The position numbers and the translations under genes are program-made. From the NCBI GenBank assembly GCA_021401465.1, contig JADDMT010000213.1:1-35183 (forward strand): DNA of 35,183 nt, written 5' to 3'. This DNA comes from Teratosphaeria epicoccoides. Its lineage: Eukaryota > Ascomycota > Dothideomycetes > Mycosphaerellales > Teratosphaeriaceae. A model generated the notes under the pieces. The model did not search any database. It had not been told where the DNA came from and worked only from the letters and a program-made list of their open reading frames with translations. Shown piece after piece: positions 1-11,103 of the stretch. The stretch's first letter is position 1, and every line of letters begins with the position of its first letter.

Positions 1-1
1 G

Positions 2-3000
2 GAATACGCCGATATTTTCGACGTAGAGGCTGCGGCCTATGCCCGGGCCCTAGACGCGGAACATGCGATTAACCTTAAGGAGGGTTACAATCCTCCGCAT
101 CGACCTCTGTACCCTATGTCGGAATCGTAGCTCGAAACACTTCGAGACTACCTCTACAAGGCGCAAAGGAACGCGTGGATCCGACGAAGCGACAGCGAGG
201 CTAGAGCGTTAGTTATGTTCGTCCCGAAGAAGGACAACACGCTCTGCCTATACGTTGACTATAGGGGCCTTAACGCGGTGACCTAGAAGAACCGCTACTC
301 CCTACCACTTATTAGCGAGACGCTTGACCGCCTTAGTCGCGCCGCTATCTTCTCGTCTATCGACTTGAAGGACGCCTACTACTAGATACCGATCTGAAAG
401 GGCGACAAGTAGAAGACCGCATTCCGAACGCAGTATAGACACTTCGAGTATACGGTGATGCCGTTCGGCTTGACTAACGCACTAGCGACGTTCTAAGCGT
501 ATATTAACCGGGCCCTAGCCGGCCTCGTTGACACCTGCTACGTAGTGTATTTAGACGATATACTAGTCTATTCCGACTCGAAGGAGGAGCATATGCGGCA
601 TCTGAGTATAGTGCTCGAACAGCTCCGCAAGTTCGCCCTCTACGCGAACCTAAAGAAGTGCTCATTCCTGACGGATAGGATTGAGTTTCTCGGATACATC
701 GTCTCTACAGAAGGAGTCATCATAGATGACTGAAGGGTGTCTGTAATCGCGGAGTAGCCGCGGCCGACTACCCTTCGAGAAGTGCAGGTGTTCCTAGGAT
801 TTACTAACTTCTACCGCAGATTCATACGATCTTACTTGAAGATCGTGGCTCCCCTCACGGCCCTCGCAAAGGGCGCGGTTCGAGGAAAAAAGCCAGGGAA
901 AGTACCTTGGGAGGAGGCTTAGAGTAAGGCCTTCTCTGAACTTAAAGCAGCTTTTTAAACTACGCCTATACTTCGGCACTTTGACCCCGCTGCAAAGATC
1001 CGGATAGAGACCGATGCTTCAAAATTCGCAATAGCCGCAATTATATCGCAGCTCTAGTCGCACGAAGGCAGTACGCGATAGTACCCGATTGCCTTCTAGT
1101 CGCGGAAGATGCAGGGCGCTAAGCTTAACTACGAGACTCACGACTAAGAGCTTTTAGCTATTGTTGACAGCTTCAAGGAGTACCGACACTACCTCGAAGG
1201 CGTAGCGCACCCTATTAAGGTGCTTACTGACTATAACAACCTTCGCGGCTTCATGGGCGTGAAGCAGCTAAGTGGTCGGCAAGCAAGGTAGGCGACTTTC
1301 CTCGCTAGCTTTGACTTCGTTATCTAGCATCGTTCCGGAAAGACGAATCCGGCCGACGGTCCTTCGCGACGACCGGACTACGACACTAGGGAAGAGGGTG
1401 ACTAACAGCTTCTCCCTACGCTACAAACGAAGCTTGCAGTTTAGGGTGGCGATCTGTCGTTAGCTCCTCTTGTAGGTCGACTGCGGGTCCAATGGGGCCT
1501 CACGGCCCCCGCTAGTGACGAACCCTCCTATCTGGCAGTTATAGCGACCGTGTCTAGCTCGATCCGTGCGGTAGTTAACCGGCTCACATGCGGTAAGCAT
1601 GCGATGTCTGAAGAACCCTTTAAAGAAGTCTCGAGACTTATTCAGCGGTTACAAGAGCGAGAACCGGAGTTGATTAATGAGGGTGTAGCCCTCTAGGACA
1701 CCGCAGGCGGTCCGAAGTACTAGACTAAGTCGGGCGATTTGTGGTACTTTGACAATAGGCTCTACGTACCCGCCGACCGCGTACTCCGTTCGCAGCTCCT
1801 CCGTATTCATCATGACGATGAACTCGCGGGCCATTTTGGCGTAGAGAAGACGAACGTACTTCTCGGACGCAAATACTAGTAGCCTACGCTAGAACAGGAT
1901 GTCTCTGACTATGTCAAATCCTGCTAGACATGCCAGATTAGCAAATCTCGGCGCCATCGCCCCTACAGCGATGCTTAGGCGCTCCTACTGCTAGAGAGAC
2001 CATGGCAAGACTTGACCATGGATTTCATTACCGATTTGCCGCTAGTAAAGTAGAAAGGCAATGTAGTTAATGCTGTCCTTGTAGTAGTCGACTAATACTC
2101 GAAGATGAATATCTTCATCCTATGTACGAAAAAGTGCACAAGCGGCGAGCTTGCGCAGCTACTTCGCGACGAAGTCATATAGCGCTTCAGTGTCCCCCGA
2201 AGTATCCTATTAGATCGAGGTTCTGTCTTTACTAGTGAATACTAGCAAGAATTTGTGTTTGAAGCGCGTGTTAAGCACCGCCTAAGTACAGCATTCTATC
2301 TACAGACTGATGGTCAGACTAAACGTATGAACTAGACTCTTGAGTAGTACCTTCGGTGCTACTACGCTAAGAACCAGGATGCCTAGGCCGACGCAATTCC
2401 TATGGCGGAATTTGCAGTTAATAACAGCGTGCATGCTACTATGCGCATGTCGCCATTTCAGATTCTCTATGGCTTTAATCCGGAAATACACCTAGAACCG
2501 CCTCGGGACGAGTCTTCTAAGGAGAGGGTGCCGGCCGCCGCGGAATCAGCGCGGCGTATGCGCGAGGTACATTCGGTGCTAATAGAACACTAGAAAAAGG
2601 CCTCAGAATCCTAGATTAAACATAATAACACCTATGCTAAACCGATGTAGTACGTAGTTAGTACGAAGGTGTTGCTGTTAACGAAGAATCTCAAGCTGAA
2701 ACTTCCGAGCAAGAAGATGACGCCAAGGTTCGTCGGACCCTTCCGGATACGCGACGCGATAGGCTCGCAGGCGTACCGGCTATCGTTGCCATCGTCGTAT
2801 CGTGTACACGACGTCTTCCACGTATCTCTACTCGAACCATAGGTACAGCGCGAGGGCGAAAAGCCCGCGGACCCGATGCCAGTAGCAGAAGAGAACGAAG
2901 AGTAGGAAGTCGAGGGTATTAAGGACAGTATGCGGCGCAAGGGCGCAACGCACTATCTAGTGAAGTAGAAAGGATACCTACCTGAGTACACACAATGGGT

Positions 3001-3123
3001 CCCGGCCGAAGACTGCAAGAACGCTCTGGAAGCTATTCGTGAATTCGAAGAGCGGAGGAAGCGTGAGCAGGGCTTGAGAAGGTCGATTCGTAGGAAGATG
3101 AGGGTTCCGGAGCAGAATTCTTG
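2..3123 (+). pseudogene. Ty3/gypsy chromovirus pol remnant (RT-RNase H-integrase-chromodomain), element A
   Basis: One frame can be read from base 2 to the TGA at 3121-3123 with no indel but about 37 in-frame stops, mostly TAG. The domains come in chromovirus order. RT carries the catalytic YLDDILVYS at about 548-575 and upstream blocks such as LVMFVPKKDN and VMPFGLTNA. RNase H begins at IETDASKFAIAA near 1003-1038. The integrase zinc-binding region has HHDDELAGHFG near 1811-1843 and a TCQISK block, followed by the DDE core with MDFITDLP near 2020 and LDRGSVFTSEY near 2215. A C-terminal chromodomain (KGATHYLVK, then KGYLPEYTQWVP) lies at about 2939-3010. Gag, protease and the 5' LTR lie before the window. 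The stops fall at expected Gln or Trp positions, for example the chromodomain Trp in VK*KGY. That is the RIP signature. The element is dead. Confidence 0.95.
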
Positions 3124-3889
3124 ACACGTGTATGTAGCGCATGACGCGCGAAGCGACAACGAGAAGCAAACGCCCTACTCATACATCATTGATGCCTAAA
3201 GGCACACCTAGAATAAACCCAAGAAGAACAAGAGACATGCTCGGATTAGCTTCGTAGCTAATGCTTAGCGACTACTAGTCGGGGGCTTCCTGACCGAACC
3301 CGAAGCAGGAGAGTCTTTCTTGTTACGGTCCGCTAGGGACTACCTACCCGCACGGGGTCTACTAAACACCCCGAAGCGACTATGAGTAACGGGGGTAGCA
3401 ACGCCACGAAGAGAGGCCGGCATCTTCTTCTTTAGTAGGTTGCGAGGGAGCTCGTCTTCAGAGCCTATAGTAGCCAGAGAACTAGCGACACCCTCACCGC
3501 GCCTAGTCGCGACGACTACCTCATCCTTAGCATCAGAAGGCGAAGAGACTCGAGCGCGCTTGCGGCTGTCGCGCTCGGCCCTCGAGATCATCTTGCGCTT
3601 CTTGACACGAGTGTCGACTACATCATCGGACTCGGTGTCTCCCTTAGGCGCAACCGGTGCGGTGACACTACAGCGCGAAGGGATCACGTTAGGACCGAAG
3701 GTATCCTGAACGTCGTCATCCTCCTCATCCTCAAAGATCTGGCCTAGAGGCTTGTGCCTTAGCGTCTTGACGGACGTAGTGCGGGTCGCAAGCGGGGAAG
3801 GCTCGGCTTCCTTGTCGCTAACCTCAATTTCGGCCCTGGCCCTCTTCTTCTTCTTAGACAGTAGCGTCGAGGCGGCGTAGGCGGCGGCG

Positions 3890-3940
3890 CTACAATGTGT
3901 TAGCTGTACGCACGCGACAGGATTCGAGTAAGTAACTTAC
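3890..3940 (-). other. Candidate spliceosomal intron (51 nt) in the antisense gene of element A
   Basis: Read on the minus strand it starts GTAAGT, has a branch-like CAGCTAACAC and ends TTGTAG. The length is 51 nt, so the reading frame is kept. It removes one TAA stop. The 3' TAG may be a mutated CAG. Confidence 0.65.
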
Positions 3941-4140
3941 GGCTTAGTCCTCGGGACCGGCTTAGAGGCAGGCTGCCTCTCGGTACGGCGCTAGGGCGTG
4001 GCCTTAGCGGCGGGAGCGGCGAATTGCTTAATGACCTTCTTGCGGATCATCCGCGTTTTGAAGTCATTGTTAATAGAGGCAAGGGCCCTGAGTTGCTGAC
4101 GCTAACAGCTAGTCGGATACTTCTCGACGCTAACGTTAGC

Positions 4141-4194
4141 CTAGCGGAAAAGTCAGCATTTCATACTCGGAGGGTACCCGCACTATATGCGTAC
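4141..4194 (-). other. Candidate spliceosomal intron (54 nt) in the antisense gene of element A
   Basis: On the minus strand it starts GTACGC (one change from the fungal donor GTACGT), contains the branch-like TGCTGAC and ends CCGCTAG. At 54 nt it preserves frame, and it removes three clustered stops (TAG, TGA, TAG). Confidence 0.5.
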
Positions 4195-4761
4195 TATGGC
4201 GAAGGTCTCGACCCTAACGGTTAGCACCTTCAAGATCTTCTAGACTAAGTCTGCGATCAGACCTAGACAAACGTTTTCGCCTGTTAGCAGAGAGTCGAAG
4301 CGAACGCCGCCGTGAGAACGGTTAGCAGTCGCGGTGAAGCACGAGAGGGCGCCGAGCAGGTAGGCGAGTGCCTCGCGGTACTTAGCCTGTAGCCTGTTCA
4401 TGGTCGGAGTGCCTTCGGCAATCCCCTCGTCGCGCGCACTCTAGAAGTCATCGATGTTACGGCAGAGCTAGTTGTACTCGCCGTACACCTCTTCAGGGAG
4501 GTCTTGGCATTTTTGATGCTTGCCATTACAGTTGACACAATTACGGTAGACACTGCCCTTATTAAACCCGCTGACGCAGATCTCGGCTACGCTTTAGTTA
4601 GTACAAGTCACGCATACCTCGCGGGTAGGGGACGCCTTACTAACACGCGGAGGGGAGATGTGTGCAGCTTGGCTACTAAGGTTGTCGAGGCATTGTCGAC
4701 ACGAGCGACGATCGCAGGCAGAGCAAGTAGCGTCGAACTTAGTCTGCAGCACATGAGCCAT

Positions 4762-5545
4762 TGTAGCTAAGACGGGTTGATTGATCTTGATTAATTGATT
4801 GAAGAAGAAGGAGCTCTAGTACAGACCCGCAGACACGGCGAGGCGCAAGCTAAGCGAAGTAGGAGCGGAGGTCGATGTTAGTGTCTTAGAACAGGAAAGT
4901 TTAGGAAGCGACGAGGTTTTTATACCCTCTGACAGCCCCCCTGTTGCCTACCGTAACCGTTAAGCTAGTGACTCGAACTACATGCGCAGAGCACCTGCCT
5001 CTAGTTAACTTACAAGGGGACTGAATGATGCAATAACGGATAACGCGGCTGTCACGCATGTGCGCCGACCGCACTCGTGCTAGCCTACTAGCATGGAAAT
5101 GTGACGAGGCCCGCGCTAGGAGCGCGCTCCTGCCGTTTCGAGCGGCGCGCGTAGAGCGTCCGCGCACTTTCCTATTACCCCGAGATTCTGCGACACGTTC
5201 TTCACGGTCACGACTAAATAGGGACGGCCAAGCTACTTGGCGAGACCGGCGCGCATGCTCGCCCTATAATTTCAAGGATTAACCGAAGTACGTACTTGTG
5301 GTTTCCTGATATCTCGATCTGCATGTAAAGCGAAGGTGTTACGAAGCCGCCTAACATGTGACAGATTAAAACCCGCCCGAGTTAGCAGCCTCCGCCCCGC
5401 ACTCGCTACGAAGGTGTTAAGGTGTGCGCATGACACATGTTGCGCAGGCTATCTACCTATTTACCCTTGCGCGGTGTGAGCGTGCTACATCCCGTACCCT
5501 ATATGTTCCGCGTACGTCACTTAGTAAGGCTAGGGACATCCTCAT
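4762..5545. other. Non-coding 3' internal region of element A
   Basis: There is no coding signal. It lies between the ATG of the antisense gene and the polypurine tract, so it should hold that gene's promoter. Sequence from about 5301 on recurs at 29927-30187, showing that it belongs to element A. Short open frames here (for example 5058-5282 +) lack any domain. Confidence 0.6.
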
Positions 5546-5559
5546 AGGAGGAGGGGCAA
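5546..5559 (+). other. Polypurine tract of element A
   Basis: AGGAGGAGGGGCAA lies immediately before the LTR start TGATACGG. This is the expected place for second-strand priming in an LTR retrotransposon, and it fixes 5560 as the LTR boundary. The same tract, with small changes, precedes the LTR at 30188. Confidence 0.85.
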
Positions 5560-5919
5560 TGATACGGTTGATACTAGGGGACCATTTGAACCGCATAGGT
5601 TCTAATGGCCGCCCTTAGCATGTAGTGACCCTGCTACATATGGCAAGGGGGTCCTTCGTACATACGTTGGCTCGTATGTCGTCCGAGTAGGATTAGTTGT
5701 CGACGTAGGACGCCCCCACGTCGCTGACCCTACGGTACCCCTACGGGGTTAGGCTCGGACATGCTTTCCCTAATTGAGGAGCGTCAGGGGTTATAAGCAC
5801 CCTTAGCGCCACCTCTGCGATAAGCAGAAAGCAGCGCTGTCTTGTACCTACTAAAAGGTCGGATTACTCTGTCACACTGCGAGATATTTTCATATCATAT
5901 AGCACATACATCTATATCA
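5560..5919 (+). repeat. 3' LTR of element A (360 bp)
   Basis: It begins TGATACGGTT and ends CTATATCA, so the termini are TG..CA with the inverted repeat TGATA/TATCA. Other copies start at 34830 (+, nearly identical), 30188 (+, heavily mutated) and 29926 (reading minus). Nearly all differences from the 34830 copy that I see are transitions. The downstream sequence is element B, so the LTR marks the insertion edge. Confidence 0.9.
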
Positions 5920-5924
5920 CTATC
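5920..5924. other. Predicted 5-bp target-site duplication (CTATC) of element A in element B
   Basis: B integrase sequence resumes exactly after the LTR. The undisturbed B copy near 27548 reads GCCTATCTGTCTAAG, so CTATC is native B sequence. The second duplicate should lie before the 5' LTR of A, outside the window. Confidence 0.5.
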
Positions 5925-8900
5925 CGTCTAAGGGTAGAAGGAAGTACTTAGTCGATGTCTAACCTAGAATTGCCTCATTACGGCTCTCTAGAAGTTAGAG
6001 GTAAACACGGATCCTCGATCTGTTACTAGGTCCTATAGCATACTATGTAGTACTACTACCTATTTAATGAAGACATGCGCGATATCTTTAGTCTTAAAGT
6101 CTTCGCAGTAAGGGATAAACTTCCTAAACTTAGTGAATTAGTCGACTACTACCATGATCCTGTCGAAGAACTCATTCGTAGCAGGTTCTCTCGACTAAGG
6201 TAGTTTAACGATGAAATCTATAGCAAGCAATTCCCATGGCCGTTAAGGTACCTTAAGTAGTCGTAGTAGCCTATACGGTTTATGACAGTTATGCTTACTT
6301 TGTTAGCAAGTTACACATTAATGGACGTAGTCCTCGATTACCTTGCTTATCCTAGGGAAGTAATATTCTTGTCGGAGAATTTGCTTCATTTTAGACACTC
6401 CCGGGTGTCCTGCCTAAGGTACGTCATGTCGGAGTCGTAGTAGCTCTAATCGTAAAGACGTTAGCATATATACTAATCCTTAAAACAGAATGATTCTGTC
6501 TTCGTCTTCCTAATCCTCCTGTCTATTAATGTCGTCGCGGACAGCGAGTGTAGTTAGGTCGTAGACTAGCGCGTTCTTCAGGTCGTCCTGAAATTCACTA
6601 GTCTATGTGACAGTCGTAGCCGCGAGTTAGTTGACTCCTAGCGTGCTATCGCCATTTTCCTAGAGAACAGCATGTTTCTCCCGCTTTACGCCCTTCATGT
6701 AGTCTGTCTAGCGGCTAAGTGCATTAGCGGGTACGTTATTAGTCCCCTTGCGATAGATGATCTTGCAGTTAAAACTAGAGAGCTCCTTACTCTACCGAAC
6801 CTGTTGTCAGTTTAATTCTTTTGTCGTTATGAAGTATCGCAAGTTCTTATAGTCTGTGTAGACCGTAACCTAGTGCTTAGAACCTTCTAAGTAGACTCGC
6901 TAGGCCTTGTAGGCGTCTACTATGGCTAGAAGTTCTTTGTCGTGGACGTCGTATTAGAGTTTAGGTCCAGACAATTTCCTCGAGTAGTAGGCGACTAGCT
7001 GTAGCCGTCTACTCGGTCCTAGTTGACTTAAGCATGCCCCGAGTGCTACACCAGATGCATCTGTTTCGACTATGATAGGCTTATCTAGGTTAAATATAAG
7101 TAAGATTAGCTAATCTGTGAATCGTCACTTGAGTTCCTTGAAGGCATTCCGTTAGGCGTCGTCCTACACGAATGGCGTATCCTTCGTCGTAAGAGTCGTA
7201 AGTAGTGCCGTAATCTTCGAATAGTTTGCTACAAATCTTCGGTAGAAGTTAGCGAACCTAAGGAAGGACTATACTTCCTTAACATTAGTTAGCGTAGGCT
7301 ACTCTTTTACGACTTAGACTTTCTTAGTGTCTATCTTGATTCTATTCTATGCTACTACGTAGCTAAGGAATTGTACTTCCTGCTTGTGAAACTCGCTCTT
7401 CTAAGGCTTAACCTTTAACCGGTAATCCTAGAGTTTCTGAAGTACCTTGCGTACATAAGTCCTATACTCTTCGATCGTCCGGGAGTAGACGAGGATGTCG
7501 TCTAGGTATACAACTACAAAGACGTTAAGGTACTCTCGTAGTACGTTATTAATAAATGCCTACTATGTAGCTAGGGCATTTGTTAACCTAAATGGCATAA
7601 CTATGTACTCGTAGTGTCCGAACCTAGTTCGGAACGTAGTCTTCTATTCTTCGCCTTCCTTAATTCGAATTTAGTTATACGCTCTAGGTATGTCGAACTT
7701 CGAGAACTACATTGCTCCTTGTAGGCAGTCCTGTAATTCTGAGAGCAAAGGAAGCGGATAACTATTCTTTATCGTGATGTCGTTTAATCTACGATAATCT
7801 ACGCAGAGTCGCTAGTTATCTTCCCCCTTAGGCACAAACAGGATCGGATATCTGGCTAGGGACTACGACTTGCGGATAAAGCCTTTCTAGAGGTTATCTT
7901 CTAGGTATTTCTAGAGAATCTCTAGTTTCGCCGCTAATAACAGGCGAACTAATTGCTTCGTTAGTGTCTTGCTAGGGAGTAAGGGTATCCCGTAGTCCTA
8001 CTCCTAGTATTCTAGCAGAGCTTCTTAGTTAGGTTCTTCCTTGAAAAGAGTAGCGAACTCTTTATACTCCTCGGGAACTGTGAATTCGACCCTGACTTTC
8101 GTTTGCGTTGCTTTAACCTATAGGACATGCACTTCCTGTTCTAGATCCTTGATAGTAGCTACTATCTTGCTTAAAGTCATAACACATATTTTGATCTTGC
8201 CTAGTACGTCGTGTACTACAGGTAGAGGTATCGATCTTGAGAGTTCTAGGAACTAGATCCTCTCATTCTTCTAGTCGATATAGGGGTTAGCGTTTCTTAG
8301 CTATAGTAACCCTAGTACTATATCCGAGCCTAGTAACTCTATGATGTCAAACTAGAGCATCTCTTAGTAGCGTCCTATCTGCAGAGGCATCATCTCGGTC
8401 TCTTCGTCAACTACTCCTTAGTTGTACATGACTAGCTTTCTATTAATCGCTTGTAGCGAGAAAGCATTCGTCTTTGCCTGTAGCTTTATCCTAGCTGTCC
8501 TAGCGAACTTAGGCGTCATGAAGATTCTAGTACATCCTGAATCTATTAAGGCCCTAGCTAGCGTCTCGTTGATGTACACCTATACTCTAAGGTTGTTCGC
8601 GTATCTAGCGCTAATCGCGGCATATCGTTGTAGCCCTGTCTAGTCTGTCCGTAGGTCTAATTCCGGCGAACCTTGTCGTTTCCTGAATAACTGTCTTCAC
8701 GGACTAGTTTAGGGATTATACGGTCTCGGCTTCTTCTCTAAGCGTTACCGTTTTCTGGCCTAAGAGGTCGTTCTCGCTCTTAGCCTCGCTGTTCCTATGC
8801 GTTTCTTGTGTACTCTATCTTCAAGTGATAGACTCGGAGTCGTAGCGCTTATGAAATCTGAATACCTTTGTAGGTCAGGTAGCCTCCCTAGGGCGTAAAC

Positions 8901-9000
8901 TCTACCCTAAACAGTACAATTTCTTAGACAACTTTCTGATGCGCGTGAGGTTAAGCTACGACCGGTAGTCTCCTTAGGTGTCGTCGCATACAGTCGGCTA
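5920..9000 (-). pseudogene. Ty3/gypsy pol remnant of element B (protease-RT-RNase H-integrase, 3' end interrupted)
   Basis: On the minus strand one frame links the protease (ALIDSG, GAT codon starting at 8543), RT (VVYLDDILVYS, first codon at 7511), RNase H (VETDASGVALGA near 7075-7040), the integrase zinc region (RHDVP, AGHPGVSKMKQIL near 6410-6360) and the DDE core (VTDRGSVFTS, GAT at 6020). It stops abruptly at 5920, just past the block STSFYP, where element A has inserted. In-frame stops are frequent and mostly TAG, at Gln and Trp positions, with a few TAA/TGA. The remaining integrase C-terminus should be upstream of the window; its equivalent can be read in the second B copy at 26600-28402. 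The upstream limit of pol is approximate. Confidence 0.9.
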
Positions 9001-9439
9001 GTTCGTCGTACTAAAGCTAGTTAACGTGTTGTACTCTATTAATCTATGGGCAAGCCTAAGCCTACTAGTTCTGTATAACTTGGATAATATTAAGTCCGAT
9101 GTCATGCGGCGGCATAGCCTATCGCTCTATGCTCTTGTCTTCCTCGGAATCAGGAATGACAGCTTCGACAATCTCGTAGTTGTCGTCCGAACCTTCTTCT
9201 TCTTCTTCTAGCTCCTGTTACCTCAGGACTGTCGCACTAGAAGGTGTACCCCTTAGCGCACAGATCGACTATGCCTTGTTTCGGCTAGGGTACTATCTAG
9301 AACCATCTTTATCACTTATGTGAATTTGACAATCGTCGTCGTAGCACGTAGTCTAAGTAAGTGCGGCATAGTCTAGTTCTCGAGTAGTGGCGGCCTTCTG
9401 CTAAGGCGCCGTTATAGTCGCGCAAGCCTGCTCTATCCT

Positions 9440-10444
9440 AGGCAGTTCTTGTCGTTACTTCTTAGCAAAACACTCGCGGGCAAAGTGTCCTTTCTTTCTA
9501 CAGTTATAGCACTCGAGATTACTCTTGTCGAATGGCTTCTTCAGACCATTCTAGGGAGGAGAGCCCTTCTGCGGCTTTCCTTAGGGTCCATTCCTTAGAC
9601 GCCCCTTAGTCGCATCTAACTCCATAGGTTAGAGACTATAGTAATTGCTTCGCCATTTTAGTGCTAATCGTTAGACCTTATGGTTAGCCTGTGCTAGCTT
9701 GCGATTTCTATGTTGTCGTTCTTGCTGTCGTTCCTAGATGCGATTATCAATTCTAATCGCGAGATCGCTCATTTCCTTGAATATCGTTAGCTAATCTCCT
9801 CAGGCAATTTCGTCTTTAACTGTCTCCTTTAGTCCCTAGTAGAACTAAGCGGCTAAGGCATTATCATTCTAGTCGACTCGAGCAGAGAGGGTCTAAAAGT
9901 CCGCGCGGTACTTAATGGCGGAACCCTTCTGCTAGATTCCTAGGAGAGCTCTCTCGGCCTCTTGTTGCTTATTACCGAGCCTAAATGCTTCGCGTAATGC
10001 CTTAAACAAAGACTTGTCTAAGTTAAGAATCTCCCTAGTTGTCGTCTTCCTAGCTTCGACGTTACTGACGTGATCTAGATAATCTGTTAGATGAGGCTAG
10101 ATAAACTCGAACGCCGGTCCCTTCAGGTAAGAGACAATGTACATCATTCGCTTATGATATGTTGTAAACTATTCCGTATCTACGTTAAATGCTAACTAGC
10201 ATTATAGGATAAACATCTCGACTTGAGATCGTTGTCCTATGAACTCTGTAGGGCTTCCTATCTTGAAGCTATTATTGCCGTGTCTATTCCCGATAGTTAA
10301 ACCTGCGACAGATGCTAGAGCCATCTCGCTAAGGTGAATAGATTCGAGCTACTACGTAATTTAAGGTATAGCGGCAACTTGTTCTTATAGTATTAGTTGA
10401 TTGTCGCTAGAAGTTAAACTAATAGCTAAAGAACTACTTAACAT
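9440..10444 (-). pseudogene. Gag remnant of element B
   Basis: The likely start is the ATG at 10444 (minus), 60 bp inside the 5' LTR. Gag-like text includes SPTEFIGQRSQVEMFI and YHKRMMYIVSYLKGPAFEF. A CCHC zinc knuckle, CYNCRKKGHFAREC, lies at 9511-9470 and marks the nucleocapsid region. The knuckle is in frame with the ATG, whereas the protease and RT are in the frame reached by a -1 shift. Gag and pol therefore occupy different frames, as in many Ty3/gypsy elements, unless an indel caused the change. TAG and TAA stops interrupt the frame in RIP fashion. Confidence 0.88.
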
Positions 10445-10503
10445 AGGCGTATGTTAAGCGCTTAACAAGTCCCCTAATGCTTCCTTAGAAGTAGTGCTTA
10501 AAA

Positions 10504-10974
10504 TGTCATAAGGGTAGGTGCCGATAGCAGGAAGGTGACTAGGTATTAGACTCGCAGAGCTATGAAGAACATCGACAATAGTAGTTAACCTTGTAACTAA
10601 CTATCCCCTAGGGAAAGGGAATTAAATTAAGCACGAAGCTCCTAACTGCCTGTCCTAAAGCTATCCCTATATACTAGAGAGACAGAGTAGCTCTGTTAGA
10701 TCTGTCGACAGACCCGATAGATCTGTGTCTGTAGATCTATAGACTAACCCTACAGATCTAAGGGTCTGTTATCCCGTGACAGATCCCTTCTTCCTTATAG
10801 GCCTATAGATCTGTAGACTAACCCTATAGATCCGGGGATCTGTCCTCACGTGACAGATCCTTTCTCCTATGACTATACCTATGACTTATAGTACTCCTAT
10901 GACTATACCTATGACTCATAGCACTTAGGACCCTCACGATCCTAAAACCTATAGTACTCCTGACACTTATGACA
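10504..10974 (-). repeat. 5' LTR of element B (471 bp)
   Basis: On the + strand the block starts TGTCATAAGGGTAGGTGC and ends CACTTATGACA, a 9-bp terminal inverted repeat (TGTCATAAG/CTTATGACA). Related LTRs are at 26170-26589 (same orientation) and 28545-28874 (inverted). Orientation follows from the gag start just below 10504. The five bases after it, CTTCT at 10975-10979, would be the target duplication. Confidence 0.88.
10730..10920. repeat. Tandem and hairpin repeats inside the element B LTR
   Basis: Two diverged units of about 70 bp each carry GTAGACTAACCCTA, AGATC and GTGACAGATCC. They are followed by two copies of about 30 bp beginning TATGACTATACCTATGACT. AGATCT..AGATCT arms around ACTAACCC can fold into hairpins. 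The other B LTRs share the hairpin part. Confidence 0.75.
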
Positions 10975-11103
10975 CTTCTAATTACTACCTAAAAGCAAAG
11001 CTTCTTTTAATCTACAACTTGCACTTCTTCTTCTCTGTTATTACTACTAAAGCGCTACTATACGCTACCTAAAGAATTCTAATACCTGTACTAGCTAATT
11101 ATC

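Larger units (their letters stand above)
3266..4761 (-). pseudogene. Antisense, intron-containing Cys-rich gene between pol and the 3' LTR of element A
   Basis: Minus-strand reading from ATG 4761 (context CTACAATGGCT, a good fungal Kozak) stays in one frame to a TAG at 3340-3342 and a TAA at 3266-3268. The N-terminal 100 residues hold repeated Cys pairs (TCSACDRRSCRQCLDN, EVCVTCTN, RNCVNCNGKHQKC), suggesting a metal-binding region. The C-terminal half is basic and acidic low complexity with NLS-like KKKKRARAE, KKRK and RKRAR and an EDEEDDD stretch. Two in-frame introns are likely (4194-4141 and 3940-3890). Splicing them removes four of the in-frame stops, and the rest are single TAG or TAA codons of RIP type. 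I do not recognise the family. It is not gag or pol and is encoded opposite to them. A nuclear, nucleic-acid-binding product is inference only. Confidence 0.7.

Noticed and set aside
545..733. Short open frame containing YLDDILVYS as a small stand-alone gene
   Set aside because: It is only the longest stop-free stretch inside the RIP-mutated pol frame that runs from 2 to 3123.
3440..3709. 89-residue + strand open frame
   Set aside because: It is the opposite strand of the antisense gene's basic C-terminus and has no motif of its own.
10504..10974. Regular AGATCT repeats as a CRISPR-like array
   Set aside because: They are diverged tandem units within a retrotransposon LTR of a eukaryotic genome.
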